A DNA stretch of 64,000 nt, from the NCBI RefSeq assembly GCF_019801015.1, contig NZ_JAHVJZ010000001.1:496001-560000 (forward strand). Direction: 5' to 3'. Below are positions 35,147-44,483 of this stretch, piece after piece. Positions within the stretch are counted from its first letter, which is position 1, and every line of letters begins with the position of its first letter. The position numbers and the translations under genes are program-made. Below the pieces are notes generated by a model that was not told the origin of the DNA, searched no databases, and was given only the letters and a program-made list of their open reading frames with translations. The stretch comes from Marinobacter nauticus (GTDB taxonomy: Bacteria; Pseudomonadota; Gammaproteobacteria; Enterobacterales; Shewanellaceae).

Positions 35147-36079
35147 ATGGGAACCTATAAACGCATCCTGGTCGCGATTGACCCTACTCACGAGGCCCAA
35201 CCGGCACTCGTACGGGGGGCACACCTGGCTGAGTGTTGCGGTGGACAGCTGACTCTGCTGGTTTGCATCTTCGATTTCTCCTACGAAATGACCTCCATGC
35301 TGTCGGTCGATGAACGGGAAGCGATGCGCAACAGCATCGTGACTCAGCGTCAGGCCTGGTTGGAGCAACAGGCCCAGACCTATCGGGACAAAGGGATCGC
35401 CGTCGACACCAAGGTGGCGTGGCACAACCGGCCTTTTGAAGCGATCATCGAACAGGCGATTACCGGTCAGCACGACGTCATCGTCAAATCCACTCACCAT
35501 CACGACAAGCTCAAGTCGGTGATTTTCACCCCGACCGACTGGCACCTGCTGCGTAAGTCTCCGGTGCCGGTGCTGCTGGTGAAAGAGGGAGACTGGCCTG
35601 CTGAGGGCAAAGTTCTGGTGGCCGTTAATGTCGCTGCGGAAGATGAAGATCATCAGAACCTCAATGATGAGATCATTGGCCACGCCAGGAAACTGGCTCA
35701 CGCGATCAACGGCCAGATCCATCTGGTGAATGGCTACCCGGGTACGCCGGTAAACATCGCCATTGAACTGCCGGACTTTGATGCCCACGCCTATAACGAA
35801 TCGTTGAAGGCGCACCATCAGTTGCGCATCAGCGAACTGGCCCGCAAACACGACATCAACGAGAAGCATTGTCATGTGATTGAAGGTCTGCCTGAAGACG
35901 TGATTCCAGAACTGGCTGAGGAGCTGGAAGCCGAGCTGGTTGTGCTGGGTACCGTTGGTCGTACTGGCTTCTCCGCAGCGTTGATCGGCAACACCGCTGA
36001 GCACGTTATTGACAGCCTTGAGTGCGACCTGCTCGCGATTAAACCGGAAGGGTTTGAGTCACCGGTAAAACCGGAGTGA
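35147..36079 (+). CDS. uspE: Universal stress protein UspE
   Basis: A 310-residue tandem UspA-fold protein. The first domain starts MGTYKRILVAIDPTHEAQPAL and has AVDTKVAWHNRP. The second starts KVLVAVNVAAE and ends with the nucleotide-binding loop LVVLGTVGRTGFSAALIGNTAEHVI. AAAGGAG six bases before ATG 35147 fixes the start. It lies next to fnr, as in E. coli and Shewanella. Confidence 0.95.
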   Translation: MGTYKRILVAIDPTHEAQPALVRGAHLAECCGGQLTLLVCIFDFSYEMTSMLSVDEREAMRNSIVTQRQAWLEQQAQTYRDKGIAVDTKVAWHNRPFEAIIEQAITGQHDVIVKSTHHHDKLKSVIFTPTDWHLLRKSPVPVLLVKEGDWPAEGKVLVAVNVAAEDEDHQNLNDEIIGHARKLAHAINGQIHLVNGYPGTPVNIAIELPDFDAHAYNESLKAHHQLRISELARKHDINEKHCHVIEGLPEDVIPELAEELEAELVVLGTVGRTGFSAALIGNTAEHVIDSLECDLLAIKPEGFESPVKPE

Positions 36080-36205
36080 TCCCAATCATCTTCCCATACT
36101 GCGGCGGCCCTCAGGGCCGCCGTTTTCTTGCCCTTCCTCTTTACCCCCGCGGGTCTTGCTGGAATAATGCCGCACCTGTTCACTAGGCCTTTGAGGACTC
36201 CATCA

Positions 36206-37144
36206 GTGCAAGAGCTGAGTCAGAAGCAACAAACCCGGCTAAACAAACTGCAAAAGCGGCTGCGTCGCGAAGTAGGCAGCGCCATCGAAGATTACAAGAT
36301 GATCGAAGAAGGCGATGTGGTGATGGTGTGTCTGTCCGGTGGTAAGGACAGCTATACCCTGCTGGACATTCTGTTGAATCTGCAGCATCGCGCGCCGGTG
36401 AATTTCCAGCTGGTTGCGGTCAACCTGGACCAGAAGCAGCCCGGTTTCCCCGAGGATATCCTGCCCAACTACCTCAAAACCCTGGGCATCGCGTATCACA
36501 TCCTCGAAAAGGACACTTACTCCATCGTTAAGGAGAAGATCCCCGAGGGCAAAACCACCTGCTCCCTCTGTTCGCGTCTGCGCCGTGGCACCCTGTATGG
36601 CTTTGCCCAGAAGATTGGTGCCACCAAGATCGCCCTGGGCCATCACCGCGACGACATCATCGAGACCCTGTTCCTGAACATGTTCTACGGTGGCAAACTC
36701 AAAGCGATGCCGCCTAAGCTGCTGTCTGATGACGGCGCCAATATGGTGATCCGTCCCATGGCTTACTGCCGTGAGAAAGACATCATTGAATACGCTGACC
36801 TGAAAGCGTTCCCGATCATCCCGTGCAACCTGTGTGGTTCTCAGGAGAACCTGAAGCGTAAGATGGTCAAAGAGATGCTGAACGACTGGGATAAGCAGTT
36901 CCCGGGACGCATCGAAACCATCTTCACTGCACTGCAGAACACCGCACCGTCACAGCTGGTGGACCGCAATCAGTTTGACTTTATCGGCCTCGAGCGTGAC
37001 CCTGACGCCGAGTTCTCCGGCAGTGTGGCAGAGGCTGACCTGCCTGCGTTCGACTTCCTGGACGCGGACAACTCCGGCCATATCCAGCTGGACAAGCGCG
37101 ACGACGCAGAACGCATCGACGTGGTTAACGTCTACCAGCCGTAA
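36206..37144 (+). CDS. ttcA: tRNA 2-thiocytidine(32) synthetase TtcA
   Basis: TtcA thiolates C32 of certain tRNAs, using a 4Fe-4S cluster and ATP. The 312-residue protein has the PP-loop [13 protein letters not shown] (about 43) and two CxxC motifs, CSLC (about 118) and CNLC (about 207). GTG 36206 ([14 protein letters not shown]) with GAGGA upstream aligns with the E. coli N-terminus. The frame extends to 36128 but that part is not family-like. A terminator follows. Confidence 0.95.
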   Translation: MQELSQKQQTRLNKLQKRLRREVGSAIEDYKMIEEGDVVMVCLSGGKDSYTLLDILLNLQHRAPVNFQLVAVNLDQKQPGFPEDILPNYLKTLGIAYHILEKDTYSIVKEKIPEGKTTCSLCSRLRRGTLYGFAQKIGATKIALGHHRDDIIETLFLNMFYGGKLKAMPPKLLSDDGANMVIRPMAYCREKDIIEYADLKAFPIIPCNLCGSQENLKRKMVKEMLNDWDKQFPGRIETIFTALQNTAPSQLVDRNQFDFIGLERDPDAEFSGSVAEADLPAFDFLDADNSGHIQLDKRDDAERIDVVNVYQP

Positions 37145-37163
37145 ACGTCAGCACCAGCACGTC

Positions 37164-37187
37164 AAAAGCGCCCTATCGGGCGCTTTT
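37164..37187 (+). terminator. Terminator after ttcA
   Basis: AAGCGCCC-TATC-GGGCGCTT is followed by T. Confidence 0.88.
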
Positions 37188-37218
37188 TTGTGTCCGGCCG
37201 TCGGTCCGTTTCGGGGCA

Positions 37219-37245
37219 TTAAAAAGGCCACCTTGCGGTGGCCCA
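37219..37245 (-). terminator. Terminator of the bax-DUF2987 transcript
   Basis: On the minus strand GGCCACC-GCAA-GGTGGCC is followed by TTTTTAA, just after the stop at 37251. Confidence 0.85.
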
Positions 37246-37250
37246 TTTTA

Positions 37251-37874
37251 TCAGCGTTCGATATAGGGGCTGATCCACACCGGAGGTGCCGTGAAACGCA
37301 CGGTTTTGCCGTTGAGATCAGACAAACGCAGTGTGATGCGGCCATTGTCACCCACAATGCCGTAATCCGGGCTCATGGTGCTGCCCTCCTCCAGTTTGAT
37401 CACCACACCGGAAACGTCCGGCTGCAACCAACGGAACGGAAAGCCGGCAAAGCGCTTAAGAACACCATCAAACTGGCCAATCATCGCCTGCCAGTCGGCG
37501 TCGCTGAACTGTTGTTGTGTGGTATCGCTGTAGCGCAGTTGCATGGCGAAGTCACATTGCGCTTCGTCCACCACGTCCAGGCTGAGTACCGCTTTCTTGT
37601 CCTTCAGCTCTGCATCAAACGGCACCAGCAGTTCCTGGCGCGGGCCAACCGTCAGCGGCAGGCTCTGGCCCTGGTTGAGGATCTCACCGCCATTGACGGT
37701 GCAGGGCTCACCTTTACCACGATGGTTCAGATAGAACGCCATCGACACCAACGGGTACTCGGTTTTGTTGACGATCTTCAGGCGATCATAGAAACCGGCG
37801 TATTCAAGATTCAGCGCCTGGGCAGGCACGGCCAATGCCGCGCTCAGTGCGGCAACAACAGTCCATTGTTTCAT
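37251..37874 (-). CDS. DUF2987 family periplasmic protein
   Basis: A 207-residue protein with a Sec signal peptide (cleavage near AQALN, about 21). The mature start LEYAGFYDRLKIVNK resembles the DUF2987 family of Shewanella-type bacteria. Two cysteines (EPCTVN, AQCDF) could form a disulfide. The ATG overlaps the bax stop by four bases (ATGA), so it is the last gene of a three-gene minus-strand operon. Function unknown. Confidence 0.78.
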   Translation of the reverse strand: MKQWTVVAALSAALAVPAQALNLEYAGFYDRLKIVNKTEYPLVSMAFYLNHRGKGEPCTVNGGEILNQGQSLPLTVGPRQELLVPFDAELKDKKAVLSLDVVDEAQCDFAMQLRYSDTTQQQFSDADWQAMIGQFDGVLKRFAGFPFRWLQPDVSGVVIKLEEGSTMSPDYGIVGDNGRITLRLSDLNGKTVRFTAPPVWISPYIER

Positions 37875-38674
37875 AGCAGGTAGCTTCGGTTCTGGTTCAA
37901 CATGGCAAGCAGCTCTTCGATGTAAGCCTCCTTGCGCTCGGAGTAACGGATAAGGCCGGGGATCAGGTCCTCTGCGGATGGTGTCTTGCCTGCCAGTCGT
38001 AACTGTTGGCGCATCTCACGCAGTTCCCGGTATGCCGGGTTGGTATTGAGGTTACGCAGGTAGGAGGATACGGAATCCTGCACGCTGTCGAAACGCGCCA
38101 CTTCATGGTTCATTCCGCCCTGGCGCTGATTGGGCACCAGGCCACAGCCTTTACGGAAACACCACTGGCCGAAGTAATTCAGCCCCTCTTTGGCAAAGCG
38201 GGAGCTGCCCCAACCGGTTTCATTGGCAGCCTGCACCAGCACCATAGCGCTGGGCACCTCGTCCACGCGCACCAATAGGTCATCAAGGGACTCGGGGCTG
38301 AACGCACGGATCTCAAGACCATACTGGGTTGCCAGGTTGGACAGGTGAGTGGCTTCCGCCTGACTGAGCGCCTGATCGGTCAACAACCGCTCCTGGGCGC
38401 GCTGGATAAAGGCGCGTTGCTCGGCGATTTTTCGGTTTTCCGCTTCCACCTTAGGGCGCAGAAAATCGAAGAACGCGCTCTTTTTCTCCGCGACGTTGGT
38501 AAAGGACTCGAAATCGGGTTGCCGGCTGACCGGTGTGTTTTTCACAACGGTTAACCCTGCCATCGGAGCTTCAGGCCGCACTGCCTGGGTTTCCACCCAG
38601 AGCAGTGAAGCCGCAACGGCGCTCAGACCCAGCACCACACTGGCCAGACGGCCGGTTTTCATTGCCATGGTCAT
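37871..38674 (-). CDS. bax: Bax-like glucosaminidase-domain protein
   Basis: A 267-residue exported protein with an N-terminal membrane/signal segment and a mannosyl-glycoprotein endo-beta-N-acetylglucosaminidase-like domain. It contains AMVLVQAANETGWGSSRFAKEG (catalytic Glu in ANETGWG), NYFGQWCF and the YLRNLNTNPAYRELR block. This is the Bax family, likely a peptidoglycan hydrolase. Its ATG shares a base with the TAA of the upstream gene (TAATG), indicating coupling. Confidence 0.88.
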   Translation of the reverse strand: MTMAMKTGRLASVVLGLSAVAASLLWVETQAVRPEAPMAGLTVVKNTPVSRQPDFESFTNVAEKKSAFFDFLRPKVEAENRKIAEQRAFIQRAQERLLTDQALSQAEATHLSNLATQYGLEIRAFSPESLDDLLVRVDEVPSAMVLVQAANETGWGSSRFAKEGLNYFGQWCFRKGCGLVPNQRQGGMNHEVARFDSVQDSVSSYLRNLNTNPAYRELREMRQQLRLAGKTPSAEDLIPGLIRYSERKEAYIEELLAMLNQNRSYLL

Positions 38675-39393
38675 TACGCCTCAAAACTGGAATCGGAGCC
38701 GCGCTCTTCGGGCGCTTCGGGCTGAGCCGGTGCGGCTTGCTCGGGAGACAGTTCCGGGAAGAGTTCACGGAACAGAACCCCTTTCATATGGAAGAACATC
38801 GGAACCGCCAGAACCAGACCCAGACCGGCCGGAATCATCGCCATCATCAAAATGGCAATCATGGCGGAATAGACGGTGATAACGGCGAATACCTGACGGT
38901 GCACCACTTTAGCGGACTCAATCATCGCTTTGATCGGCGAACCGCGGTGGAACAGGTAGTAGAGATTGGCCTGACTGAGTACGGCCATCAGGTAAACACC
39001 GGGAAGAATCAGCATGAACAGGCCGAGGTTGACCATAACGGCGGTCACCAGCGCAATCAGCGATAACGGTACGGCCATCGCCCAACCGCGAAACACCATG
39101 CTCATCTCGGTTTTTTGACCGGTGGCACGACGCCAGCCCATATAAGCCAGCGCGGCCTCAAACGGCGCAAGGAGCAGGACAAGCAATAACTGCACGGGTT
39201 CCATTGCCTGCTTGAGTTGTTCGGCGTCGCTCAGGTCCAGCCCTTGCATGTTGGCAAAGAGTTGCACCAACAGCATGGCGCTCGCCATAAGGATGACAAA
39301 GGTGAGCAGTGACGCCCCAAGCAACGGGTTCAGATTCTGCCGGGTCAGGTCCCACGACTCTCTGATAACCGCAAACACATCCAGTTTTTGCAT
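38674..39393 (-). CDS. Polytopic membrane protein (YciC-like)
   Basis: A 239-residue protein with about five or six hydrophobic segments, interrupted by a loop with YMGWRRATGQKTEMSMVF, and a Pro/Ala/Glu-rich soluble tail. The layout resembles the uncharacterised YciC/DUF975 membrane proteins. It heads the operon with bax and the DUF2987 gene, suggesting an envelope role (inference). Confidence 0.7.
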   Translation of the reverse strand: MQKLDVFAVIRESWDLTRQNLNPLLGASLLTFVILMASAMLLVQLFANMQGLDLSDAEQLKQAMEPVQLLLVLLLAPFEAALAYMGWRRATGQKTEMSMVFRGWAMAVPLSLIALVTAVMVNLGLFMLILPGVYLMAVLSQANLYYLFHRGSPIKAMIESAKVVHRQVFAVITVYSAMIAILMMAMIPAGLGLVLAVPMFFHMKGVLFRELFPELSPEQAAPAQPEAPEERGSDSSFEA

Positions 39394-39495
39394 CGATTCT
39401 CGCGTTTGGTTTTCGGGTCAAAACGGCAATTATACCCATCCGCCCGCCGACACAAAACGCCGAAACTGTCGATTCGCCAGAAAGAAATCCGTTGT

Positions 39496-39582
39496 TTACA
39501 CCTTGACCGGCACAAGAAGGACGAAAATCACCAGCACCAGGGTGCTGAGCAGGTACAACCGAATGATCGATCCGTGTTTCAT
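39496..39582 (-). CDS. Possible 28-residue membrane peptide
   Basis: MKHGSIIRLYLLSTLVLVIF... is a short frame with a single hydrophobic helix ending PVKV-stop. AGGG lies six to nine bases before the ATG. It lies between the bax operon and the tRNA-Cys terminator. Small single-helix peptides are easily real or chance. Confidence 0.3.
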   Translation of the reverse strand: MKHGSIIRLYLLSTLVLVIFVLLVPVKV

Positions 39583-39639
39583 AAGTTGACCCTGTTCGTA
39601 GGCGGGCCACTGAGTATAGAAAAGATTTTTGAAGGGCAA

Positions 39640-39669
39640 GAAAAAACCCCCACCGAATGGTGAGGGTTT
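39640..39669 (-). terminator. Terminator of tRNA-Cys
   Basis: On the minus strand ACCCTCACC-ATTC-GGTGGGGGT is followed by TTTTTT, seven bases past the tRNA CCA. Confidence 0.88.
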
Positions 39670-39675
39670 CGAAGA

Positions 39676-39749
39676 TGGAGGCGCGTCCCGGAGTCGAACC
39701 GAGGTCCACGGATTTGCAATCCGCTGCATAGCCACTCTGCCAACGCGCC
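39676..39749 (-). tRNA. tRNA-Cys (GCA)
   Basis: A 74-nt tRNA with acceptor GGCGCGT/ACGCGCC, GCA anticodon (loop TTGCAAA), discriminator U73 typical of tRNA-Cys and encoded CCA. A single gene with its own terminator. Confidence 0.96.
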
Positions 39750-39826
39750 AGTGCTTCTCGGGGCTCCCCGAAAGCGCGAGCAATTAAAACAGAAAGGCGG
39801 GAGCGACACAAGCGCCAATCGTGCCC

Positions 39827-41929
39827 CTAGTGAGCAGTTATTTGAAGTTGCTCTAATTTTTCGATGATTTCCCTTCTTTGGAACGGTTTGGAGACAAAAG
39901 CGTCCATGCCTGCATCGAAACACCGCCGTTTATCGTCCGGTGTGGCGTTGGCGGTCACCGCAATGATCGGCGTCGACTGGTTTGGTCCTTGCTCTGTCCG
40001 GATTGTCCGGCTCGCCGCTATCCCATCGGCCCGGGGCATCCGCATGTCCATAAAGATCACGTCAAAGTCGTCAGAGCGGCACCGCTCTATCGCAGCCTGT
40101 CCGTCATTGACCAGCGCGACACTATAACCAAGCGCTTTCAGCATCCCCTCCAGCACCACCTGATTTGCGCGGGTATCTTCTGCCACCAGCACCCGGCAGC
40201 CTACTGGTGTTGTGGCATCAGGCTGTGTAGGGATTGCAGTCCTTTCCTGTTCGGCCACCGGCAACATCAACTGCAGATTGAAGCGGCTGCCCTGCCCCAA
40301 TGTACTGGCAACCTCGATGGTGCCACCCATTTGGGTGACCAGGCGTTTGCAGATCGACAACCCCAGTCCAGTGCCGCCAAATTCGCGGGTGGTTGAGCTG
40401 TCCACCTGGCAAAACGGCTCAAACAGGTCCGGTAACCGGTCGCTTGGGATGCCGATGCCGGTGTCTTCAATGGTCACCTGAAATGCCCGCATCGTCGGGG
40501 GTGCCGGCACCGACATCGCCCTCATCCTGACTTCACCCGCTGGGGTGAACTTCACGGCGTTTGCCAGAAGATTGAGCAGTACCTGACTGAGCCTGACTTT
40601 GTCGCCAACCAGGCGGCATTGCAATGCATCGTCAAGCTCACAGCGTAACGCCAGTCCTTTTAGCTCGGCCTGTGCCCGTACCTGGTTGGCGGTGGACATA
40701 AGCAGAAAGTTCAGGTCGAAGGGCTGCGCGTCCAGCACCAGTTGTCCGGATTCGATTTTGGAGAGGTCCAAAACATCATTGATGATGGCCTGGAGCAGCT
40801 CCGCTGAATTAGCCGCATAATGGAGCCACTGCTGTTGCTGGACACTCAGGTCGGTATCCTTAATCAGTTCCAGCATGCCCAGCAATGATCCCATCGGCGT
40901 TCGGATCTCATGGCTCATTACGGCCAGGAAATCCGACTTAGCCTGACTGGCTTGTTCGGCGACCTCTTTGGCCCGGTTCAACTCGGCGGTGTGGCGTTTT
41001 TGCTGGGTCACATTGCGTGACGTACCACGGTAGCCGAGAAACTGGCCGGCACTGTCGAAGTAGGGAATGCCATTCAGGCACACCCACAAGCGTTGGCCAT
41101 CGTCGGTTTCCACTTCGTACTCAAACTCGCGTAGGGGCCGGCGGGCGTCGATCAGCCTTTGATACGCCAGCCACTTCTCCTGATTGGCGCACTCTCTGAC
41201 TGACCTCAACTCAAGACGGGTACGGCCAAGAAACTCGATGGGCCGCTCCAGGGTGTCCGACCCGGACGTCGGCTCGGACACAAATCGGTAGCGGTGATCC
41301 GGGTCGGTTTCCCAGAACCAGTCAGAGGCGCACTCGGCAAAGTCACGAAAGCGCTGCTCCGAGTGCGACAGCTGCAGCGTACGCTCGGCCACTTGCTGGG
41401 CGAGGTCTTCGCGACCAGCAAGGGCTTCCAATGACCGGGCCAGGAAAGGTTGCAATCGTTCCATCAACGCCACAGCACGGCGATCAAAGTGGTGAGCCGA
41501 ATTGTGGGTTAACACCAGCACCCATGGCGTGCCGGCGCAATCACCCAATACCAGCGCGGACCCCATGGTGTCAGACGAGAGACTTTCCAGCCCGGGCACT
41601 GCCGAGGGGTCAAACACACTCAGAACGCGGCCACTGGTGGCCCGCTCAAACAGGGCGACACCAGTGACACAGCGGGAACTGCCTATCTTTCGCCACGTTA
41701 GCCCCTTTTGTTGCAGTAATATGGCGTCCGATGCTCCCAACAGCGAGCCAAGTTTCTGCCGCAGCATCACCACCACGTCAGGCAGGGTGGAGGCCTTCGC
41801 AATCGCCAGCATGATGTTTCCTACGGCATCGTTTTCCTGGCACCGGTGCACCAGTTGATCCCGCTGGTCGCTCAGGCTGCGGCAGCGTTCCTCAAGGGCT
41901 TCTCTTGGATTAGTCGGTCCGTCAGTCAT
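39827..41929 (-). CDS. Hybrid sensor histidine kinase (GAF-like, PAS, HisKA, HATPase, receiver)
   Basis: A 700-residue cytoplasmic hybrid kinase without membrane helices. An N-terminal coiled coil and GAF-like region (about 1-170) lead to a PAS domain (about 190-310, FRDFAECASDWFWETD). HisKA has the phosphoacceptor His in SHEIRTPMG (about 338), HATPase has EDTGIGIP and FGGTGLGLSICKRL, and the C-terminal receiver has Asp in DVIFMDMRMPRADG (about 625). With its internal receiver it needs a separate Hpt protein, and one lies 2 kb away. ATG 41929 overlaps the FIST gene stop, so the pair is coupled. Confidence 0.93.
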   Translation of the reverse strand: MTDGPTNPREALEERCRSLSDQRDQLVHRCQENDAVGNIMLAIAKASTLPDVVVMLRQKLGSLLGASDAILLQQKGLTWRKIGSSRCVTGVALFERATSGRVLSVFDPSAVPGLESLSSDTMGSALVLGDCAGTPWVLVLTHNSAHHFDRRAVALMERLQPFLARSLEALAGREDLAQQVAERTLQLSHSEQRFRDFAECASDWFWETDPDHRYRFVSEPTSGSDTLERPIEFLGRTRLELRSVRECANQEKWLAYQRLIDARRPLREFEYEVETDDGQRLWVCLNGIPYFDSAGQFLGYRGTSRNVTQQKRHTAELNRAKEVAEQASQAKSDFLAVMSHEIRTPMGSLLGMLELIKDTDLSVQQQQWLHYAANSAELLQAIINDVLDLSKIESGQLVLDAQPFDLNFLLMSTANQVRAQAELKGLALRCELDDALQCRLVGDKVRLSQVLLNLLANAVKFTPAGEVRMRAMSVPAPPTMRAFQVTIEDTGIGIPSDRLPDLFEPFCQVDSSTTREFGGTGLGLSICKRLVTQMGGTIEVASTLGQGSRFNLQLMLPVAEQERTAIPTQPDATTPVGCRVLVAEDTRANQVVLEGMLKALGYSVALVNDGQAAIERCRSDDFDVIFMDMRMPRADGIAASRTIRTEQGPNQSTPIIAVTANATPDDKRRCFDAGMDAFVSKPFQRREIIEKLEQLQITAH

Positions 41930-43103
41930 GATGGCCCTCACTGAATAGCACCGTAGATATCATCAGGTTGCCATGGGCAAACTGACCATTCGCGAGCCGG
42001 CCCTGTTCGCCGTAAGTAAAGGGCGTCAGATAGGGGATCCCCGGAATGGCCGCGTTGATGCTGTCGGCCACTTCAGACATCCCCTCATTAATGGTCATCA
42101 TGCAGCCGGCACAAAACACCACCAGGCCGCCGACCAGTGTTCGGTGCTCTGCCTCCAGTTCCCTCAGGGCATCGTTAAGAACATCGGATGCCCGATCTTT
42201 CAGCCGCGTCAGTGACCCTTCCATCAGGATCAGCGTTTCGCCTTTGGACACCTCGGTAAACAGCGTCAGACTGCCATTCGCGTCGTGGCCTGCGGGATGG
42301 GAAAGCTTGTAGCAGGTTAACCCATGCACCCTGCCGGCATCCCGGCCAAGGGGGCGGAGTGACGTCCGGGACAGGATCTCCTGTCCCGGTTGGCTGTCTG
42401 ACAACGCGTTATCGAGCCAGCGGTTGTAGCACTCAAACGCAGGCTGATGATCGATCTGGTCAACCCGGCGCCCTTCGCAAGCCGTTACCACACCGCGGTG
42501 CACGCTCGGCAAATAACCGCTGCTGAAACTCAGATGGATGCGTCCAGTCGGGTAGAACACTGCGATGCCAACGCCCTGAGTGGCACAGCGCTCACCACTC
42601 ATCAACCGCCAGGAGCCATCCAGTTGGTCATCCGCAGCGCTGCCGCCGGCGATGGCCACATCCGGCCCCAGCAACGACTGAATGCCCGCCATCGCCTGTT
42701 CCTCTTCCCCGGGACTGGCGTGCATCCAGACCAACGCCGGTTGCTCGCCGTTACATCCCGCTTGCTCTATCGCATTCAACACCGCCTGCCGGGCCGCCTG
42801 GAATGGCTCACCGTCCACCAACGAACAGCCGTAGCATCCTTCTGGGTCGTGCATTGCCCAAAGGCCAAGCACCGGGCCGGCAAGATAGCCTTCTGGCCCC
42901 ATGATGCCCCGCGCTGAGCGACAGCCTAAAAATCGGGAGTCAGGAAACGTGGCGATCAGCGTTGCCATCAGCACAGACGCATCCTGATCGCCGGCGTAGT
43001 AGACCAGAATAAGGTCCGGGTTTGGCCCGGTGAACGCTTGCCGAACCTCCCTGACCTGGCGTTCGACATCTCCTTGTCGACTTACTGCGGTGCTGATCTT
43101 CAT
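41922..43103 (-). CDS. FIST-domain sensory protein
   Basis: A 393-residue protein with FIST N and FIST C domains. The N part has LILVYYAGDQDASVLMATLIATFPDSRFLGCRSARG and AIAGGSAADDQ; the C part ends with GLVVFCAGCMMTINEGMSEVADSIN and FTYGEQG. FIST proteins are small-ligand or haem sensors that often work with signalling enzymes. Here the stop overlaps the start of the hybrid kinase by eight bases, so it is probably its input. No membrane segment is seen. Confidence 0.88.
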   Translation of the reverse strand: MKISTAVSRQGDVERQVREVRQAFTGPNPDLILVYYAGDQDASVLMATLIATFPDSRFLGCRSARGIMGPEGYLAGPVLGLWAMHDPEGCYGCSLVDGEPFQAARQAVLNAIEQAGCNGEQPALVWMHASPGEEEQAMAGIQSLLGPDVAIAGGSAADDQLDGSWRLMSGERCATQGVGIAVFYPTGRIHLSFSSGYLPSVHRGVVTACEGRRVDQIDHQPAFECYNRWLDNALSDSQPGQEILSRTSLRPLGRDAGRVHGLTCYKLSHPAGHDANGSLTLFTEVSKGETLILMEGSLTRLKDRASDVLNDALRELEAEHRTLVGGLVVFCAGCMMTINEGMSEVADSINAAIPGIPYLTPFTYGEQGRLANGQFAHGNLMISTVLFSEGHHD

Positions 43104-43161
43104 CCATGACCTCGTGCTTTGCTAAGGTGAATGACAACCGGCGCTTGAAAAAGGACACCCA

Positions 43162-44058
43162 ATGGAAAGGATCTCCCATCGCAAACTCGTGGTTTTCGGT
43201 GGCGGGCACGGACTCTCTCGCGTGCTCGTCGCCCTACGCTCACTGGAAAGCAATCTCAGTGCCATTGTTGCGACCACCGATAATGGCGGTTCAACCGGCC
43301 GTTTGCGGCAGGACTACGGCGGAATCGCCTGGGGTGACATTCGACATTGCCTGGAAAGCCTCTGCAGTGACGATTCCGTCGGTCGATTGCTTCTAAACCA
43401 CCGTTTTCCTGATGGTGGGTCACTGTCCGGGCACAGTCTCGGAAACCTGATGCTGCTGGCCATCAATGACCTGTGTGTGGCCCCTGGTGACGCCGTCGAG
43501 GTGCTGTCTCGTTTCCTCGGCGTCCAGAGCCGGCTGTACCCAATGGCGGACGCAGAAACCCACCTTGTGGCGCTTTCCCAGCATGGCGATACGGTTATCG
43601 GTGAAGTGGAAGTGGATCAGATGACCGCCCTGCCCGAGCGTATCTGGCTGGAGCCGGCCGTAACCTCGGATCCCGCCGCCATCGCGGCCATTGAAGACGC
43701 CGAACTGCTGGTGTTTGGGCCTGGCAGCATCATCACCAGCGTGCTGCCTTCGCTGCTGATACCCGCCATTCGTGACGCCATTAACCGAAGCCGGGCACCA
43801 AAACTGCTGATCCAGAACATCCTTCCTGAAAACAGTCCGATTGATCATCTGCCGCCAGAGCGTATCCCTCTGTGGATTGAGCAGCAGGCCGGCATTCGGT
43901 TTGATGGTTGGCTCAATCATGATGAGCGATTTTCCCGGTCCGGGCGCCAGTGGTATGCCCCGGTATCCGACCAGGGACGCCACGATCCCGAGGCGTTGTT
44001 CAAAGCGATTGATTGGGTTTGGCACACCTGGTGTTCAGATAATCCTGGTAGTGGCTGA
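43162..44058 (+). CDS. ybhK: YbhK/YvcK (CofD-like) family protein
   Basis: A 298-residue NAD(P)-type Rossmann protein of the YvcK/UPF0052 family. It has FGGGHGLSRVL, TTDNGGSTGRLR, GGIAWGDIRHCL, GGSLSGHSLGNLM and FGPGSIITSVLPSLL. Length and motifs match E. coli YbhK. Relatives affect carbon metabolism and cell shape, but the reaction is unsettled. AAGGA before ATG 43162 supports the start. It overlaps the 3' end of the Hpt gene on the other strand by 59 bases. A ybhK homologue next to luxU occurs in vibrios (recalled, not checked). Confidence 0.9.
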   Translation: MERISHRKLVVFGGGHGLSRVLVALRSLESNLSAIVATTDNGGSTGRLRQDYGGIAWGDIRHCLESLCSDDSVGRLLLNHRFPDGGSLSGHSLGNLMLLAINDLCVAPGDAVEVLSRFLGVQSRLYPMADAETHLVALSQHGDTVIGEVEVDQMTALPERIWLEPAVTSDPAAIAAIEDAELLVFGPGSIITSVLPSLLIPAIRDAINRSRAPKLLIQNILPENSPIDHLPPERIPLWIEQQAGIRFDGWLNHDERFSRSGRQWYAPVSDQGRHDPEALFKAIDWVWHTWCSDNPGSG

Positions 44059-44356
44059 CGGTTTGTTCAGCCAACCGGGCCAGTGACCGTACGTCGGAAC
44101 TCTGAGCGCAGGGTTCTCCCCGCTTAGCCTGTAGCTCGAGTCCGGCTGCGGCTTTGGCCAGTGCCGATGCGCCAAACGTATTGGCGCTCCCTTTGATGCG
44201 ATGAGCCAGGTCTCCGATCTCTGCGTCTGAGGTCACCGTTAGTTGCGCCGCCATCTCGCTCAATTCTTCGATAAAGATCGACAGAATCGCGGGCAACGTT
44301 TCCTCGCCCACGTCTTCCGCCATCTGCTTTAATACGGTGTCGGTCATCAGTTCCAT
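44000..44356 (-). CDS. LuxU-like histidine phosphotransfer (Hpt) protein
   Basis: A 118-residue Hpt protein with phosphoacceptor His52 in LAHRIKGSANTFGAS. The N-terminal half, VLKQMAEDVGEETLPAILSIF then IEEL, resembles LuxU ([20 protein letters not shown], recalled). It is expected to carry phosphate from the receiver of the hybrid kinase to the LuxO-like regulator at 45469. Starts at ATG 44356; ATG 44347 is an alternative. Confidence 0.88.
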   Translation of the reverse strand: MELMTDTVLKQMAEDVGEETLPAILSIFIEELSEMAAQLTVTSDAEIGDLAHRIKGSANTFGASALAKAAAGLELQAKRGEPCAQSSDVRSLARLAEQTVSHYQDYLNTRCAKPNQSL

Positions 44357-44483
44357 TCGCCGCTATGCCTCTCCTTAAGAGTCTGAAATTCAGTATAGTT
44401 TGTGGTGGCGGAGCCCGGTAATCCTGATATTGGCCTGTCGCTTGCAACCTACCGTTATCGTTCCCCATACCGACAGGTTTGCG

